Below, one piece after another: positions 9,893 to 18,548 of a stretch of DNA of 64,000 nt. The position numbers and the translations under genes were made by a program. The stretch is from Vibrio bathopelagicus (GTDB lineage Bacteria > Pseudomonadota > Gammaproteobacteria > Enterobacterales > Vibrionaceae). The first letter of the stretch is position 1. Each line of letters starts with the position of its first letter. The stretch spans positions 1,054,001 through 1,118,000 of the forward strand of contig NZ_CP062501.1 of NCBI RefSeq assembly GCF_014879975.1, read 5' to 3'. Below the pieces are notes generated by a model. It had not been told where the DNA came from. It worked only from the letters and a program-made list of their open reading frames with translations, and did no database searches.

Positions 9893-10975
9893 TTGGAATT
9901 ACTCGCGATAGAGTTTCTTGGTAAACCGCTTCGTTTAGAGGGGTCAATGGCAGGGTGGCAACAGTTATTTTGGGATAACACGTTGGTGTCTCAGTTAGAT
10001 GCAACTACAGATCAAGATGATGCGAGAACGCATACTTTTACGCTCCGATCTGGTGAAGAAACGTTGCAGTGTCACGTTGAGGCGTTGGTTCAATGGCAAC
10101 CGTTTGAGATGACGTACAAAGCGTCTGTTAATGGCCAAACCATCACCGAAGGCAATCGCAATACTAAAGATATCGAGCAACAAACTCCCGTTGTAGCACC
10201 TAAGCCTGAGAAACGTTTTAGCCTAATCGGGTTAGTGTCACTGGGTATGAAAGCCCTCAAGAGTGCCAAGCTAATTAAGGTGGTACTTGCCTCTGCGAGT
10301 TTAGCGGCATACTCATGGCTTTTTTCAATTCAGTTCGCTTTGGCTTTGATCGCTTGTCTAATGTTTCATGAATATGGTCATATCAGAGCAATGAAATACT
10401 TTGGTATGAAGACCAAAGGCATCTATTTAATCCCGTTCCTTGGTGGCTTGGCGCTATCCGATGAAAAGATTAATACACGATGGCAAGATGTGGTTATCTC
10501 GATCATGGGACCGCTGTTCGGATTAATATTGTCGTTGATCTTTATGGTGTTGTACTGGGCGACTGGCGAGATGTTCTTTGCCGGGCTTGCGGTATTTAAC
10601 GCCTTGTTAAACCTGTTCAATCTACTGCCTATTTTGCCTCTGGATGGCGGCCATGTGCTGAAAAGTATCAGCTTTTCAATGAACAGCGTGCTTGGCATTG
10701 TACTTTGTGTTGCAGCAGCGGTTGCTGGCGTCGTGTTGAGTTACCAGTTGAATCTGACCTTGTTCGGTTTCTTATTGATTATGGGCAGTGTGGAAATTCT
10801 ATTCGAATGGAAAGGACGACACCACAGTCATCTATTGCCTTTAGACAAATACGGCCAAGTCGTATCATTCCTTTGGTACGTAGGTTTAGTGAGCAGTTTG
10901 ATTGGTGTTATCTGGTATTTTGCCTCTACTGGAGATCAGCTATTAAGCCTACCATTGCAAATTCTAGGCACTTAA
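9893..10975 (+). CDS. Site-2 protease family (M50) membrane metallopeptidase
   Basis: Intramembrane zinc protease of the S2P/M50 class. The first 110 residues are soluble; several membrane helices follow. The zinc motif HEYGH is at about residues 159-163, and the third-ligand motif NLLPILPLDGGH near 245, both complete. The start is a TTG at 9893 (GGAA lies about 10 bases upstream); no in-frame ATG gives the conserved N-terminus. 360 residues. No anti-sigma factor or other obvious substrate is adjacent. Its target is unknown. Confidence 0.83.
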   Translation: MELLAIEFLGKPLRLEGSMAGWQQLFWDNTLVSQLDATTDQDDARTHTFTLRSGEETLQCHVEALVQWQPFEMTYKASVNGQTITEGNRNTKDIEQQTPVVAPKPEKRFSLIGLVSLGMKALKSAKLIKVVLASASLAAYSWLFSIQFALALIACLMFHEYGHIRAMKYFGMKTKGIYLIPFLGGLALSDEKINTRWQDVVISIMGPLFGLILSLIFMVLYWATGEMFFAGLAVFNALLNLFNLLPILPLDGGHVLKSISFSMNSVLGIVLCVAAAVAGVVLSYQLNLTLFGFLLIMGSVEILFEWKGRHHSHLLPLDKYGQVVSFLWYVGLVSSLIGVIWYFASTGDQLLSLPLQILGT

Positions 10976-11025
10976 TCTGTGAGTTAACGCGGTTCGAATA
11001 ACTCGTTAGCCTGATCCACTAAAAA

Positions 11026-11056
11026 CGCCCTAACCAATATGGATAGGGCGCTTTTA
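11026..11056. terminator. Terminator between the M50 and M48 peptidase genes
   Basis: CGCCCTA (11026-11032) pairs with TAGGGCG (11044-11050), then CTTTT. A run of A precedes it, so it can act for both convergent genes. Confidence 0.75.
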
Positions 11057-11089
11057 TATTTGAAGTTTTAGGCTTGATAGAACATCAGG

Positions 11090-11878
11090 TTACGCTTTGC
11101 AGTTTGGCCTTGATGTTCCAGATTGAGATAACGTTTTTATTGTCGCCTGTAGATCTTTAATACGCGTATTGTGGGAAGGGTGCGTAGAAAGTAATTCGGG
11201 AGGTTGGTTCCCACCTGATGCTTTCGCCATGTTTTGCCACAAATCGACACTTTGTTTTGGATCGAACCCAGCTTGAGCCATGTACTCTAAGCCTACAATA
11301 TCGGCTTCAGACTCTTGAGTTCGGCCATAAGGTAGAACAACACCGTATTGAACACCTAAGCCTAACGCAGCCATGGTCATGCCTTGATACTGTTTGTATT
11401 CTGATGCGCCTAACGCGACGTTAGTAATAGATAAGCCAGTATTAGCGATTTGAGACTGAGAAAGACGCTCATTACTGTGATCGGCGAGAACGTGAGCAAC
11501 TTCGTGTCCGATAACCGTTGCCAATTGATCTTGGTTAACCGCAACATTAAGCAAACCTGTGTATACACCAATTTTTCCACCAGGTAGGGCAAACGCGTTG
11601 ACTTGGTCGCTATCAAAAACAACGACTTCCCATTCACTAAAGCCTTGCTTAGGAATGTGTTGAGTAATACTGTTCGCTACACACTGAACATAAGCGTTAG
11701 TTTTTGCATCTTTACTGATCGGCTGTTCTTTCTTCATTTGTTCAAAAGATTGTGCTCCAAGCTGAGACATATCTTGATCTGAGAAAAGCAGCAATTGGTT
11801 TCTTCCTGTCGGGGAAGCGCTACATGCGGTTAGGCCTGCAAGAGTGAGAAGTGAGGCAAACTTCGTCCATGACGTCAT
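11090..11878 (-). CDS. M48-family zinc metallopeptidase lipoprotein (LoiP/YcaL-like)
   Basis: Periplasmic or outer-membrane zinc protease probably involved in envelope protein quality control. The ATG at 11878 gives a lipoprotein signal MTSWTKFASLLTLAGLTAC with the lipobox cysteine at residue 19; the frame also extends upstream to 12010, but that part is repeat sequence and lacks a ribosome site. HEVAH lies at about residues 125-129 in VIGHEVAHVLADHS, and the third zinc ligand is in QESEADIVGLEYM. 262 residues, close to LoiP size. Which paralogue it is cannot be told. Confidence 0.87.
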   Translation of the reverse strand: MTSWTKFASLLTLAGLTACSASPTGRNQLLLFSDQDMSQLGAQSFEQMKKEQPISKDAKTNAYVQCVANSITQHIPKQGFSEWEVVVFDSDQVNAFALPGGKIGVYTGLLNVAVNQDQLATVIGHEVAHVLADHSNERLSQSQIANTGLSITNVALGASEYKQYQGMTMAALGLGVQYGVVLPYGRTQESEADIVGLEYMAQAGFDPKQSVDLWQNMAKASGGNQPPELLSTHPSHNTRIKDLQATIKTLSQSGTSRPNCKA

Positions 11879-11940
11879 ACAATATCCTCTGTGTATTCGG
11901 TTTTTATGCATGTTAACATCAACTTGCGTAATAACTAATA

Positions 11941-12012
11941 GTTGTAAGATAACTATTGTCTTTAAGATCATAGCTATCTTTAAGAACATAGTTATCTTCA
12001 AGGACACCATTA
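11941..12012. repeat. 18-bp tandem repeat, three clear copies plus one degenerate
   Basis: Copies at 11959-11976, 11977-11994 and 11995-12012 share TCTT(T/C)AAG(A/G) followed by TCATAGCTA, ACATAGTTA or ACACCATTA; 11941-11958 is a decayed fourth copy. The block sits between the M48 peptidase and the thioesterase gene, which diverge from it. The period of 18 keeps reading frame. Confidence 0.75.
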
Positions 12013-12064
12013 GCGTTAATGAAACTGCTCACGCACTAACAAAGTCAATAATTAAGGAACCCAC

Positions 12065-12490
12065 ATGAGTATTTGGAAAAAGCCCATTGACCTAGATACC
12101 TTCAACGCGACCTCAAAAAATACCTTAATTGAGCACCTCAACATTGTTTACACCGAGGTTAACGATAACTCTTTGGTGGCAACCATGCCGGTTTGTCATT
12201 TTACGCATCAACCACTTGGCATGCTTCATGGCGGCGCATCGGTAGTTTTAGCCGAAACGCTGGGTTCACTAGCAGCAAACTTCTGCGTACCCGATGGTTA
12301 CTATTGCGTGGGGCTAGACATTAACGCTAACCACGTTCGTTCAATGCGTGAAGGGCACGTTATCGGCACTGCCGAGCCTATTCACCTTGGTGTGTCTACC
12401 CAAGTATGGCAGATAAACATCACTGATGAGCGTCAACGCTTAGTCTGTACAAGCCGTTTAACCATTGCAGTGAAGAAGCACAAACGCTAA
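12065..12490 (+). CDS. menI: Hotdog-fold thioesterase, 1,4-dihydroxy-2-naphthoyl-CoA hydrolase (MenI/YdiI-like)
   Basis: 141-residue PaaI-type hotdog thioesterase. It contains the YdiI signature HGGASVVLAETLGS with the catalytic Glu (about residue 64), LDINANHVRS, and the end motif QVWQINI...CTSRLT. It closely resembles E. coli YdiI along its full length, which supports cleavage of DHNA-CoA in menaquinone synthesis or a related acyl-CoA clearing role. Starts at an ATG just after AAGGAACCCAC. No other men genes are adjacent. Confidence 0.88.
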   Translation: MSIWKKPIDLDTFNATSKNTLIEHLNIVYTEVNDNSLVATMPVCHFTHQPLGMLHGGASVVLAETLGSLAANFCVPDGYYCVGLDINANHVRSMREGHVIGTAEPIHLGVSTQVWQINITDERQRLVCTSRLTIAVKKHKR

Positions 12491-12578
12491 TTCGATAACA
12501 AAGGCCGGGGATAGGAATCATTCCATCCTCAGCTTATTAACCTCATATATAAACTGTTTATTTTAGTTAGAGATATCC

Positions 12579-12812
12579 ATGGTCATAACGTTTAAAAGTG
12601 GAAAAGTCATTGCAACAGCCCATGAACTGGTTGTTCGTCTGGATGGTGAACATAGAGTCACATTGCAAGCGCAAGTTGATGCGATTCAACTGATCGGAAA
12701 AGGGGCAAACGTTATTTCTGCCAACGGTTCTGAGTGCAAATGGTCGATTAAATTAGACAATGAACAACAGCTCCGCGACATAGCCAATGAAATCGGCTGT
12801 GATGTGATGTAA
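12579..12812 (+). CDS. Small conserved Vibrio protein (DUF3389-like)
   Basis: 77 residues, soluble, no signal or cysteine motif. It resembles the DUF3389 family of short marine gamma-proteobacterial proteins (VRLDGEHRVTLQAQVD, ANVISANGSECKWSIKLD). No function is known. It lies between the thioesterase and the SgrR-type regulator, with hairpins in the gaps on both sides. The family assignment is from memory. Confidence 0.65.
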   Translation: MVITFKSGKVIATAHELVVRLDGEHRVTLQAQVDAIQLIGKGANVISANGSECKWSIKLDNEQQLRDIANEIGCDVM

Positions 12813-12975
12813 TTACTGGCTATAACAGGGTTTATTTAAGCCTTTGGCTTCCTGTTAAGGCCACGAAACCGACTCACATTCATGATCTCTTCGTAAAAAA
12901 TTATAAGTTCGATTGATTTTGACTCGTAAAATAGGGAAACTGAATTCAATATCCTTTGAATAAGTTTTCCTCTTT

Positions 12976-14667
12976 ATGAGTAGCCCAAGACTTCGCGTTC
13001 AATTTGAAACCCTGTTTGAATTCTTCGATGGTAAAGATTCTGATGTTCAGCTCGACGACATAACAGATGTGCTCTGTTGTACCCGTCGTAATGCCAGAAT
13101 GGTGCTTAACAAACTCGAAGAAGAGGGCTGGGTTGAGTGGTTACCTGCAGCGGGTCGAGGTAAGTTGTCTAAGCTCATCTTTAAGCAGAATCGTTGTGAT
13201 GTAAGCGAAAACTTAGCACGTCGCTACTTAGAAGAAGGGAAAATTGGTCAAGCACTGTCGGTACTTGACCACAATGCAGCCAAGCTTACTCAAGTTATTC
13301 AAAATTACTTGGGCGTACAGTATCAAGAAGGCGAACAAGTGATTCGTTTGCCTTACTACCGTCCGCTTTCCATGCTTAACCCAACTAAATCGATGCGACG
13401 CTCTGAACAACATATCACGTGTCAGGTATTCAGTGGGTTAACGCGCCTAGATGAGAACGATCAGCTACAGCCTGATCTTGCGCATTCATGGCAAAAGATT
13501 AATGATCACCAATGGCGATTCTTCTTAAGACCGGGCGTTCGTTTTCATAACGGAGAACCGCTGTTAACGAGTCATGTTGTGGATACGCTTCTTTTGCTCG
13601 AGCCGCTCAATATGTTCTCTCATATTAAAGATGTCTCATCACCGGCCAATTGCGTGGTTGATGTCTTTTTAACGCGTCCAGATAAGTACTTCCCACTCGC
13701 GCTCACTGAATCGGTTGCTAAGGTGACCTTGCCGATGATTTTACGTGGTGAAGACTACGATATTCGACCGATAGGCACAGGTCCTTATCGCATTGAAAAG
13801 AACGATGAGAAGCAACTGGTGTTAACGGCTTTCAACGGATACTTTGGTTTTAGACCGCTGATTGATCGCGTTGAAGTTTGGGTGGTCGATGAGGCTTATT
13901 CATCAATGGTTTACCCAAGCCTCTCTAAACCCGTAATGGCAGATCGCGGTGATAGCGATGAAGTTGAACTTGATCCGGGCTGTACGTATTTATTACTCAA
14001 TAGAAAGAAGGGCATCGCACAAGACCCTGCGTGGGCAGAGTTCTTATCAAATGCTTTAAACGCTTCAGATTTGTTTGTGCATATTCCGAAAGAGACGGTT
14101 ATCGACTTGGGTGTGCTGCATGCTTACGGAATCAAACCCGGTTGGTATGACATCAAGTTAAAAACACCAGTTTGTCCACCAGCAAGCGCTAAACCAAGCG
14201 TGAGATTGGCGTATCAATGTCAGCATCCAATGTTCCCAACACTTGCTAAAGCCATCGTCACCGTGTTGAAGCAATATAATGTTGATGTCGAGCTTTTTGG
14301 TTACGAAACCGATCCTCCACACGCCGACAATGTTGATATTTGGATTAACCCAATGGGGATTGCCAACAATAGAGATGATGCGCTAGCCGGCTGGCTAATG
14401 GATTACAGCTTTCTTGATGAATCTAGCCAAGCAGAAGACTTCGACCAATGGTGTCACATGATTGATCGCTGGCGCTCGGGCGAGTTTGAGCAATTCCCAG
14501 CAAGACAACTCGGTAAACAACTTGTCCAAAGCAACCAATTGATCCCGATGTTCCACTGTTGGTTAGGCGTAAACAAAGACCAGTGCGGTACGTTACAAAA
14601 CGCGAAGTGCAACGCACTCGGTTGGTTCGACTTTAGCCAAGTTTGGGTAAAACCTGACGTTGACTAA
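12976..14667 (+). CDS. SgrR-family transcriptional regulator with solute-binding domain
   Basis: 563 residues. The N-terminal SgrR winged helix (DITDVLCCTRRNARMVLNKL, about residues 26-45, then EEEGWVEWLPAAGRGKLS) is followed by an ABC-type peptide/nickel-binding domain (about 115-555, with SGLTRLDENDQLQPDLAHSW and GTGPYRIEKND). In E. coli SgrR activates the sgrS RNA under sugar-phosphate stress and sits by the SetA sugar exporter. Here the downstream neighbour, 30 bases on, is an EamA exporter, a possible functional analogue. I could not recognise an sgrS-like RNA upstream. Confidence 0.87.
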   Translation: MSSPRLRVQFETLFEFFDGKDSDVQLDDITDVLCCTRRNARMVLNKLEEEGWVEWLPAAGRGKLSKLIFKQNRCDVSENLARRYLEEGKIGQALSVLDHNAAKLTQVIQNYLGVQYQEGEQVIRLPYYRPLSMLNPTKSMRRSEQHITCQVFSGLTRLDENDQLQPDLAHSWQKINDHQWRFFLRPGVRFHNGEPLLTSHVVDTLLLLEPLNMFSHIKDVSSPANCVVDVFLTRPDKYFPLALTESVAKVTLPMILRGEDYDIRPIGTGPYRIEKNDEKQLVLTAFNGYFGFRPLIDRVEVWVVDEAYSSMVYPSLSKPVMADRGDSDEVELDPGCTYLLLNRKKGIAQDPAWAEFLSNALNASDLFVHIPKETVIDLGVLHAYGIKPGWYDIKLKTPVCPPASAKPSVRLAYQCQHPMFPTLAKAIVTVLKQYNVDVELFGYETDPPHADNVDIWINPMGIANNRDDALAGWLMDYSFLDESSQAEDFDQWCHMIDRWRSGEFEQFPARQLGKQLVQSNQLIPMFHCWLGVNKDQCGTLQNAKCNALGWFDFSQVWVKPDVD

Positions 14668-14697
14668 AATCACAGAAAACTCAATTAGGACAACACG

Positions 14698-15606
14698 ATG
14701 CAAACGGTGATTATCACACTTATTACGCTGGTGGCATTTGCTGCCAATTCAGTGTTGTGTCGTTGGGCTTTGATGGATCAAACAATTGATCCTTTGAGTT
14801 TTTCGATCGTGCGTATCTTATCGGGTGCGCTCACTCTGTTAATTTTATTAACCTTATCTTCAAACGCTAAACGCAAACAAGATAAAGTAATCAATGACGC
14901 ACCGATGTATACCAAGGTTCGTTCTCAGTGTGATTTAACCGCCATAGTGGCGTTACTCATTTACATGTTCGGCTTCTCGTTTGCCTATTTAACGCTAGGG
15001 GCAGGGCTTGGTGCTTTGGTCCTGTTTGTCGCGGTTCAATTCACGATGATTGCCGCACACTTATTCGCTGGTAATAGAATGTCATCGCTTGAGTGGGGTG
15101 GTTGCTTGTTGTCTGTTTCTGGGCTCGTTTATTTACTCATGCCGACGGAATCGACAAGTTCACCAGATATAACCTCCATCATATTGATGGCTCTGGCTGG
15201 AATTGGGTGGGGGATTTATACTCTGGCGGGTAAGAAGTCTAAAAACGCGTTGCAATCTACAACTGCCAACTTTGTATTTAGTTCGTTAGCGATCCTTGTG
15301 TTAGTAAGCCTGTTAGCTGTCATCCCTAGTGTGGCATCGCAAATATCCATCACTGAACAAGGTTTGATTTACGCAGTATTGTCTGGTTCAGTAGCCTCTG
15401 GCGTGGGTTATAGCTTGTGGTATTACGTCGTGAAAAAGCTGAATACGGTCGCCGCATCCATTGCACAGCTTTCTGTTCCAGTTATCGCGACACTCGGCGG
15501 CGTTTTGTTGTTATCTGAACCTGTCACCATGCAATTTGTTATCTCATCGACTGTCATTTTACTTGGGATAAGCTTGGTTCTTGTCGCCCCTAAACTTAAA
15601 AAATAA
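14698..15606 (+). CDS. EamA/DMT-family transporter
   Basis: 302 residues with ten predicted membrane helices in two EamA repeats; the second repeat begins at ALAGIGWGIYTLAGKK. Drug/metabolite exporters of this family move amino acids, nucleosides or drugs across the inner membrane; the substrate here is unknown. It starts 30 bases after the SgrR-type regulator with GGAC upstream of the ATG and is probably in the same transcript. Confidence 0.87.
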   Translation: MQTVIITLITLVAFAANSVLCRWALMDQTIDPLSFSIVRILSGALTLLILLTLSSNAKRKQDKVINDAPMYTKVRSQCDLTAIVALLIYMFGFSFAYLTLGAGLGALVLFVAVQFTMIAAHLFAGNRMSSLEWGGCLLSVSGLVYLLMPTESTSSPDITSIILMALAGIGWGIYTLAGKKSKNALQSTTANFVFSSLAILVLVSLLAVIPSVASQISITEQGLIYAVLSGSVASGVGYSLWYYVVKKLNTVAASIAQLSVPVIATLGGVLLLSEPVTMQFVISSTVILLGISLVLVAPKLKK

Positions 15607-15627
15607 TAAATACAATCACTAACTTCT

Positions 15628-15879
15628 ATGGCTAAACCGAACAAGAAACAACCGACTAAAACGGTTCAAATATTCTGCGCTAAATGTAAAACGCAACTTT
15701 TCAAGTATCGAAAGGGTGGCAAAGGTGCGCTCGTAAAGTGCTTTAAGGAACGTATAGTCGAAGATTTCACGACAGAGCCATGCGTATGCCCTGAGTGTGG
15801 TATCGAATTCGCAAGAGATACCTTGGTTAGAGGTACACCTGCCTACAAATTCATCGGTGGTAAAGTGACGATGAAGTAA
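15628..15879 (+). CDS. Small zinc-ribbon protein, unknown function
   Basis: 83 residues, basic. Two pairs of cysteines (FCAKCKT near residue 15 and CVCPECGIEF near 50) form a probable zinc ribbon. It starts 22 bases after the EamA gene, so it is probably the last gene of that operon. I know similar short Zn-ribbon proteins only as hypothetical proteins in vibrios. Confidence 0.72.
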   Translation: MAKPNKKQPTKTVQIFCAKCKTQLFKYRKGGKGALVKCFKERIVEDFTTEPCVCPECGIEFARDTLVRGTPAYKFIGGKVTMK

Positions 15880-15918
15880 ACGCTAGCTATAAAATGAAAG
15901 CGCACGATGAAATAAAAA

Positions 15919-15946
15919 TGCCACAGCACATAATGTGTGTGGCACT
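15919..15946. terminator. Terminator-like hairpin between convergent genes
   Basis: TGCCACA (15919-15925) pairs with TGTGGCA (15938-15944), with AAAAA on the left, which becomes a T-run for the minus-strand gene at 15972. Confidence 0.65.
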
Positions 15947-15971
15947 TCAGAGCTGTTATTGAAGTTCAGTA

Positions 15972-16604
15972 TCAATGAGTTCTGACACGGCCTTGAAGCT
16001 TAAGAAGTAATAGTGAGACTATCGCTCCGGTGGTGTCGCAAAGCATGTCTTTCTGAGCGTCCCAAATATCACCTTGTGAACCTAGGAATGCGATACCTTC
16101 ATCACCACCCGCTACCTCCGCGTACCACCACTCAATAATTTCATAGCCTGCAGCAACACTCATGATGGCAAATAGAGCAAAAAAACAAGCTAGCACCGGT
16201 TGAGCCAGTTTCTTACGAATCAAATACTCGGCGAGTGGATAGGCATAAAGACCAATAGAGAAATGCGCCACACGGTCAAAATTATTGCGCTCTGAACCAA
16301 TCAGACTATTGAACCAATCAAAAGGCACTTCTGCAAAGGTGTATTTTGCGCCGATCGTATGCAGAACCAACCAGATAAACATCAGAATGTAAGCGGTCTT
16401 TGAAAACGTTAGCTTGGTGGATAACCACCATATCCCGACAAGAATACCAAGAGCAGGGACAATCTCAGCGATCCAAACGGCTCTTGAAGACGGGTCAAAG
16501 GCTGAAAAAAGAAAGATAACAAGATAGACGGCAGTTAGTGAGAGTAGAGGTCTATTTTGAGCAAGTGGCGTAATTGTCATCATCAGATCCTGTATAAGTT
16601 TCAT
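15972..16604 (-). CDS. DUF2238 (YjdF-like) inner-membrane protein
   Basis: 210 residues with about six membrane helices. Characteristic DUF2238 stretches are visible: LHTIGAKYTFAEVPFDW, RNNFDRVAHFSIGLYAYPL and GYEIIEWW, ending in a QGDIWDAQKDMLCDTTGA loop. The family resembles YjdF of E. coli, whose role is unknown. It is a single gene convergent with the Zn-ribbon operon. Confidence 0.82.
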   Translation of the reverse strand: MKLIQDLMMTITPLAQNRPLLSLTAVYLVIFLFSAFDPSSRAVWIAEIVPALGILVGIWWLSTKLTFSKTAYILMFIWLVLHTIGAKYTFAEVPFDWFNSLIGSERNNFDRVAHFSIGLYAYPLAEYLIRKKLAQPVLACFFALFAIMSVAAGYEIIEWWYAEVAGGDEGIAFLGSQGDIWDAQKDMLCDTTGAIVSLLLLKLQGRVRTH

Positions 16605-16780
16605 GTATAGTTACACAATAATGAACAGTGTTCAATTGCACTCTAATCACCATATTTGTTGAAAACTGGCGTTATCGCCCAGTATCTAGACAAACGGTTG
16701 CGAGAGTTTCACAAAAGTTTGATTTACAACAAAGCGATCCTTAAAATCGTTGCATCACTACATAACAAGAAAGAAAAGTC

Positions 16781-17620
16781 ATGAAACTGGAAACTGTCGA
16801 TTACCTTGCTGACGACGCAGCAGAACAATTTGTTCGCTCTCTACGTGAAACTGGTTTTGGTGTTCTTAAGAACCACCCGATCCCAAAAGAGCTTGTTGAG
16901 TCAATTTACGAAAACTGGTACCAATTCTTCATTTCTGAAGAGAAAGAGAACTTCCACTTCAATGTTGAAACACAAGATGGATATTTTCCACCTTCAGTGT
17001 CTGAAGTTGCAAAGGGCCACACTGTAAAAGACATCAAAGAGTACTTTCACGTATACCCTTGGGGTCAGATTCCTGAACAGCTAAAAGAACAGATTCTAGA
17101 TTACTACCAACGTGCTAATGCTTTTGCTCAAGAGCTATTAGGTTGGGTTGAACTGCATGCGCCAAAAGAAGTACAAGAGAAGTTCTCAATCGCGCTTTCT
17201 GAAATGATTAATGGCAGCGAACAAACACTGCTTCGCGTTCTTCACTACCCACCAATGCAAGGTGATGAAGAACCAGGTGCGATCCGTGCTGCGGCTCATG
17301 AAGACATTAACCTACTAACGGTTCTGCCTGCGGCTAACGAGCCTGGCCTTCAAGTTAAAGCTCAGAATGACGAGTGGATTGATGTGCCATGTGACTTCGG
17401 TAACATGATCATCAACATCGGTGACATGCTGCAAGAAGCGTCTGGTGGTTACTTCCCATCAACGACTCACCGTGTAATCAATCCATCAGGTGCTCGCCAA
17501 GAGAAATCACGTATTTCTTTGCCTCTATTCTTGCACCCGAAACCAGAAGTGGTTCTGTCTGATAAGTACACGGCAAATGAATACCTAATGGAACGTCTAA
17601 GAGAGCTTGGCGTTATCTAG
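16781..17620 (+). CDS. 2OG-Fe(II) oxygenase, isopenicillin N synthase-like
   Basis: 279 residues with a DIOX_N-like N-terminal domain and the C-terminal double-stranded beta helix. The iron triad is intact: H and D in AAHEDINLLTVL, distal H in STTHRVINP. The 2-oxoglutarate-binding R-x-S is in KSRISLPLF. Substrate is not predictable; such proteins occur singly in many vibrios. Flanked by its own promoter space and a strong terminator, so monocistronic. Confidence 0.85.
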   Translation: MKLETVDYLADDAAEQFVRSLRETGFGVLKNHPIPKELVESIYENWYQFFISEEKENFHFNVETQDGYFPPSVSEVAKGHTVKDIKEYFHVYPWGQIPEQLKEQILDYYQRANAFAQELLGWVELHAPKEVQEKFSIALSEMINGSEQTLLRVLHYPPMQGDEEPGAIRAAAHEDINLLTVLPAANEPGLQVKAQNDEWIDVPCDFGNMIINIGDMLQEASGGYFPSTTHRVINPSGARQEKSRISLPLFLHPKPEVVLSDKYTANEYLMERLRELGVI

Positions 17621-17658
17621 TCAGTTAAAGCTTATATAAGTTAAACGGTATATTCTTG

Positions 17659-17684
17659 AAGGCCAGCGTAATGCTGGCCTTTTG
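17659..17684 (+). terminator. Rho-independent terminator after the 2OG oxygenase
   Basis: AAGGCCAGC pairs with GCTGGCCTT around GTAAT, followed by TTTTG. Confidence 0.85.
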
Positions 17685-17797
17685 TTTATCTGGTGCAACG
17701 GATTGATGTTTATTTGATTTGAAACTCGACAAACTGGCGTAAATCGCTTTCAATTAATAAGACACTCAAATGCATATGGCAACGGGCCCACTTTATT

Positions 17798-18433
17798 ATG
17801 TTAGACAACCCAGAATCACCAAGTCATCAGGATATTAGCCCCAATTTCCAAACACATATGGAAAACCCGTTACTTTGGCCAATTATGGAAGTGCTCAAGC
17901 AAAAGCCAAGTGGATGGAAAGTACATACCTTGGCTGCACACCTTAATGATCTCGGTTTGGTGCCTGTGTTAGATCCCGTACCTGAAAAAGAGCTGTTTAA
18001 GAAAAACTTCTTAATTATGAATGCCCTCTATCAATTGCAAGAAACCTTGTATCCAGACAGTTGGTTGCAGGTACAAGCCATGGACATTGAACTGATGAGC
18101 GGCCGTTATCATGGCAGCACTCACACTATCGACCTGCAAGACCCATTACGTGACTATTACATCAACTGGCTCAACTATGAAGCGGATGAAGGCGAAGTCA
18201 AAAGGCTATTGAATGAGTTTTGGACTCGATACAAGAAGTTTGTTGGCGGTAGTGAAACGGACATGGATAGAAGCCATGCACTCAGTTTATTTGAGTTGCC
18301 ACTAGATGCGACTCAACAAGAGATTCGCAAAAGATGGCGACGCCTTGCGCTACGTTGGCATCCTGATAGGGATGAAGGGAACACAGCTCAATTTCAGACA
18401 TTGTGCGAAGCATGGAATGTACTGCGCGGCTAA
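17798..18433 (+). CDS. DnaJ-related protein with C-terminal J domain
   Basis: 211 residues. The N-terminal DNAJ-related domain (about 20-145, ENPLLWPIMEVLKQKPSGW) is joined to a short C-terminal J domain (SLFELPLDATQQEIRKRWRR, then LALRWHPDRD). The HPD tripeptide needed to stimulate DnaK is intact. It lacks the zinc finger and client domains of DnaJ, so it is a specialised cochaperone; the partner is unknown. Confidence 0.85.
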   Translation: MLDNPESPSHQDISPNFQTHMENPLLWPIMEVLKQKPSGWKVHTLAAHLNDLGLVPVLDPVPEKELFKKNFLIMNALYQLQETLYPDSWLQVQAMDIELMSGRYHGSTHTIDLQDPLRDYYINWLNYEADEGEVKRLLNEFWTRYKKFVGGSETDMDRSHALSLFELPLDATQQEIRKRWRRLALRWHPDRDEGNTAQFQTLCEAWNVLRG

Positions 18434-18472
18434 TAGTGCTCAAACTTAGCTCGCTTGATTTACTAAACTCCC

Positions 18473-18502
18473 AGAAGAAAGAAGAAAGAAGAAAGAAGAA
18501 AG
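18473..18502. repeat. Heptamer simple repeat (AGAAGAA) x4
   Basis: Four exact head-to-tail copies of AGAAGAA plus AG, placed between the DnaJ-related stop and the shared terminator. Short tandem repeats like this change copy number by slippage; here it is intergenic in a convergent gap. Confidence 0.85.
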
Positions 18503-18527
18503 CCCCACATGTCATTAGTGGGGCTTT
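18502..18527. terminator. Bidirectional terminator between dnaJ-related and mrdA
   Basis: GCCCCAC (18502-18508) pairs with GTGGGGC (18518-18524), then TTTGTGTTT. On the minus strand the heptamer repeat supplies a pyrimidine tract with few T runs. Confidence 0.8.
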
Positions 18528-18548
18528 GTGTTTATTGCTAGTGATGAG

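Noticed and set aside
12834..12860. Nested hairpin (AACAGG...CCTGTT with AAGCC/GGCTT) as a terminator or sgrS-like RNA
   Set aside because: No T-run follows and no Hfq-binding tail or ptsG-pairing segment is evident; left as an unexplained hairpin.
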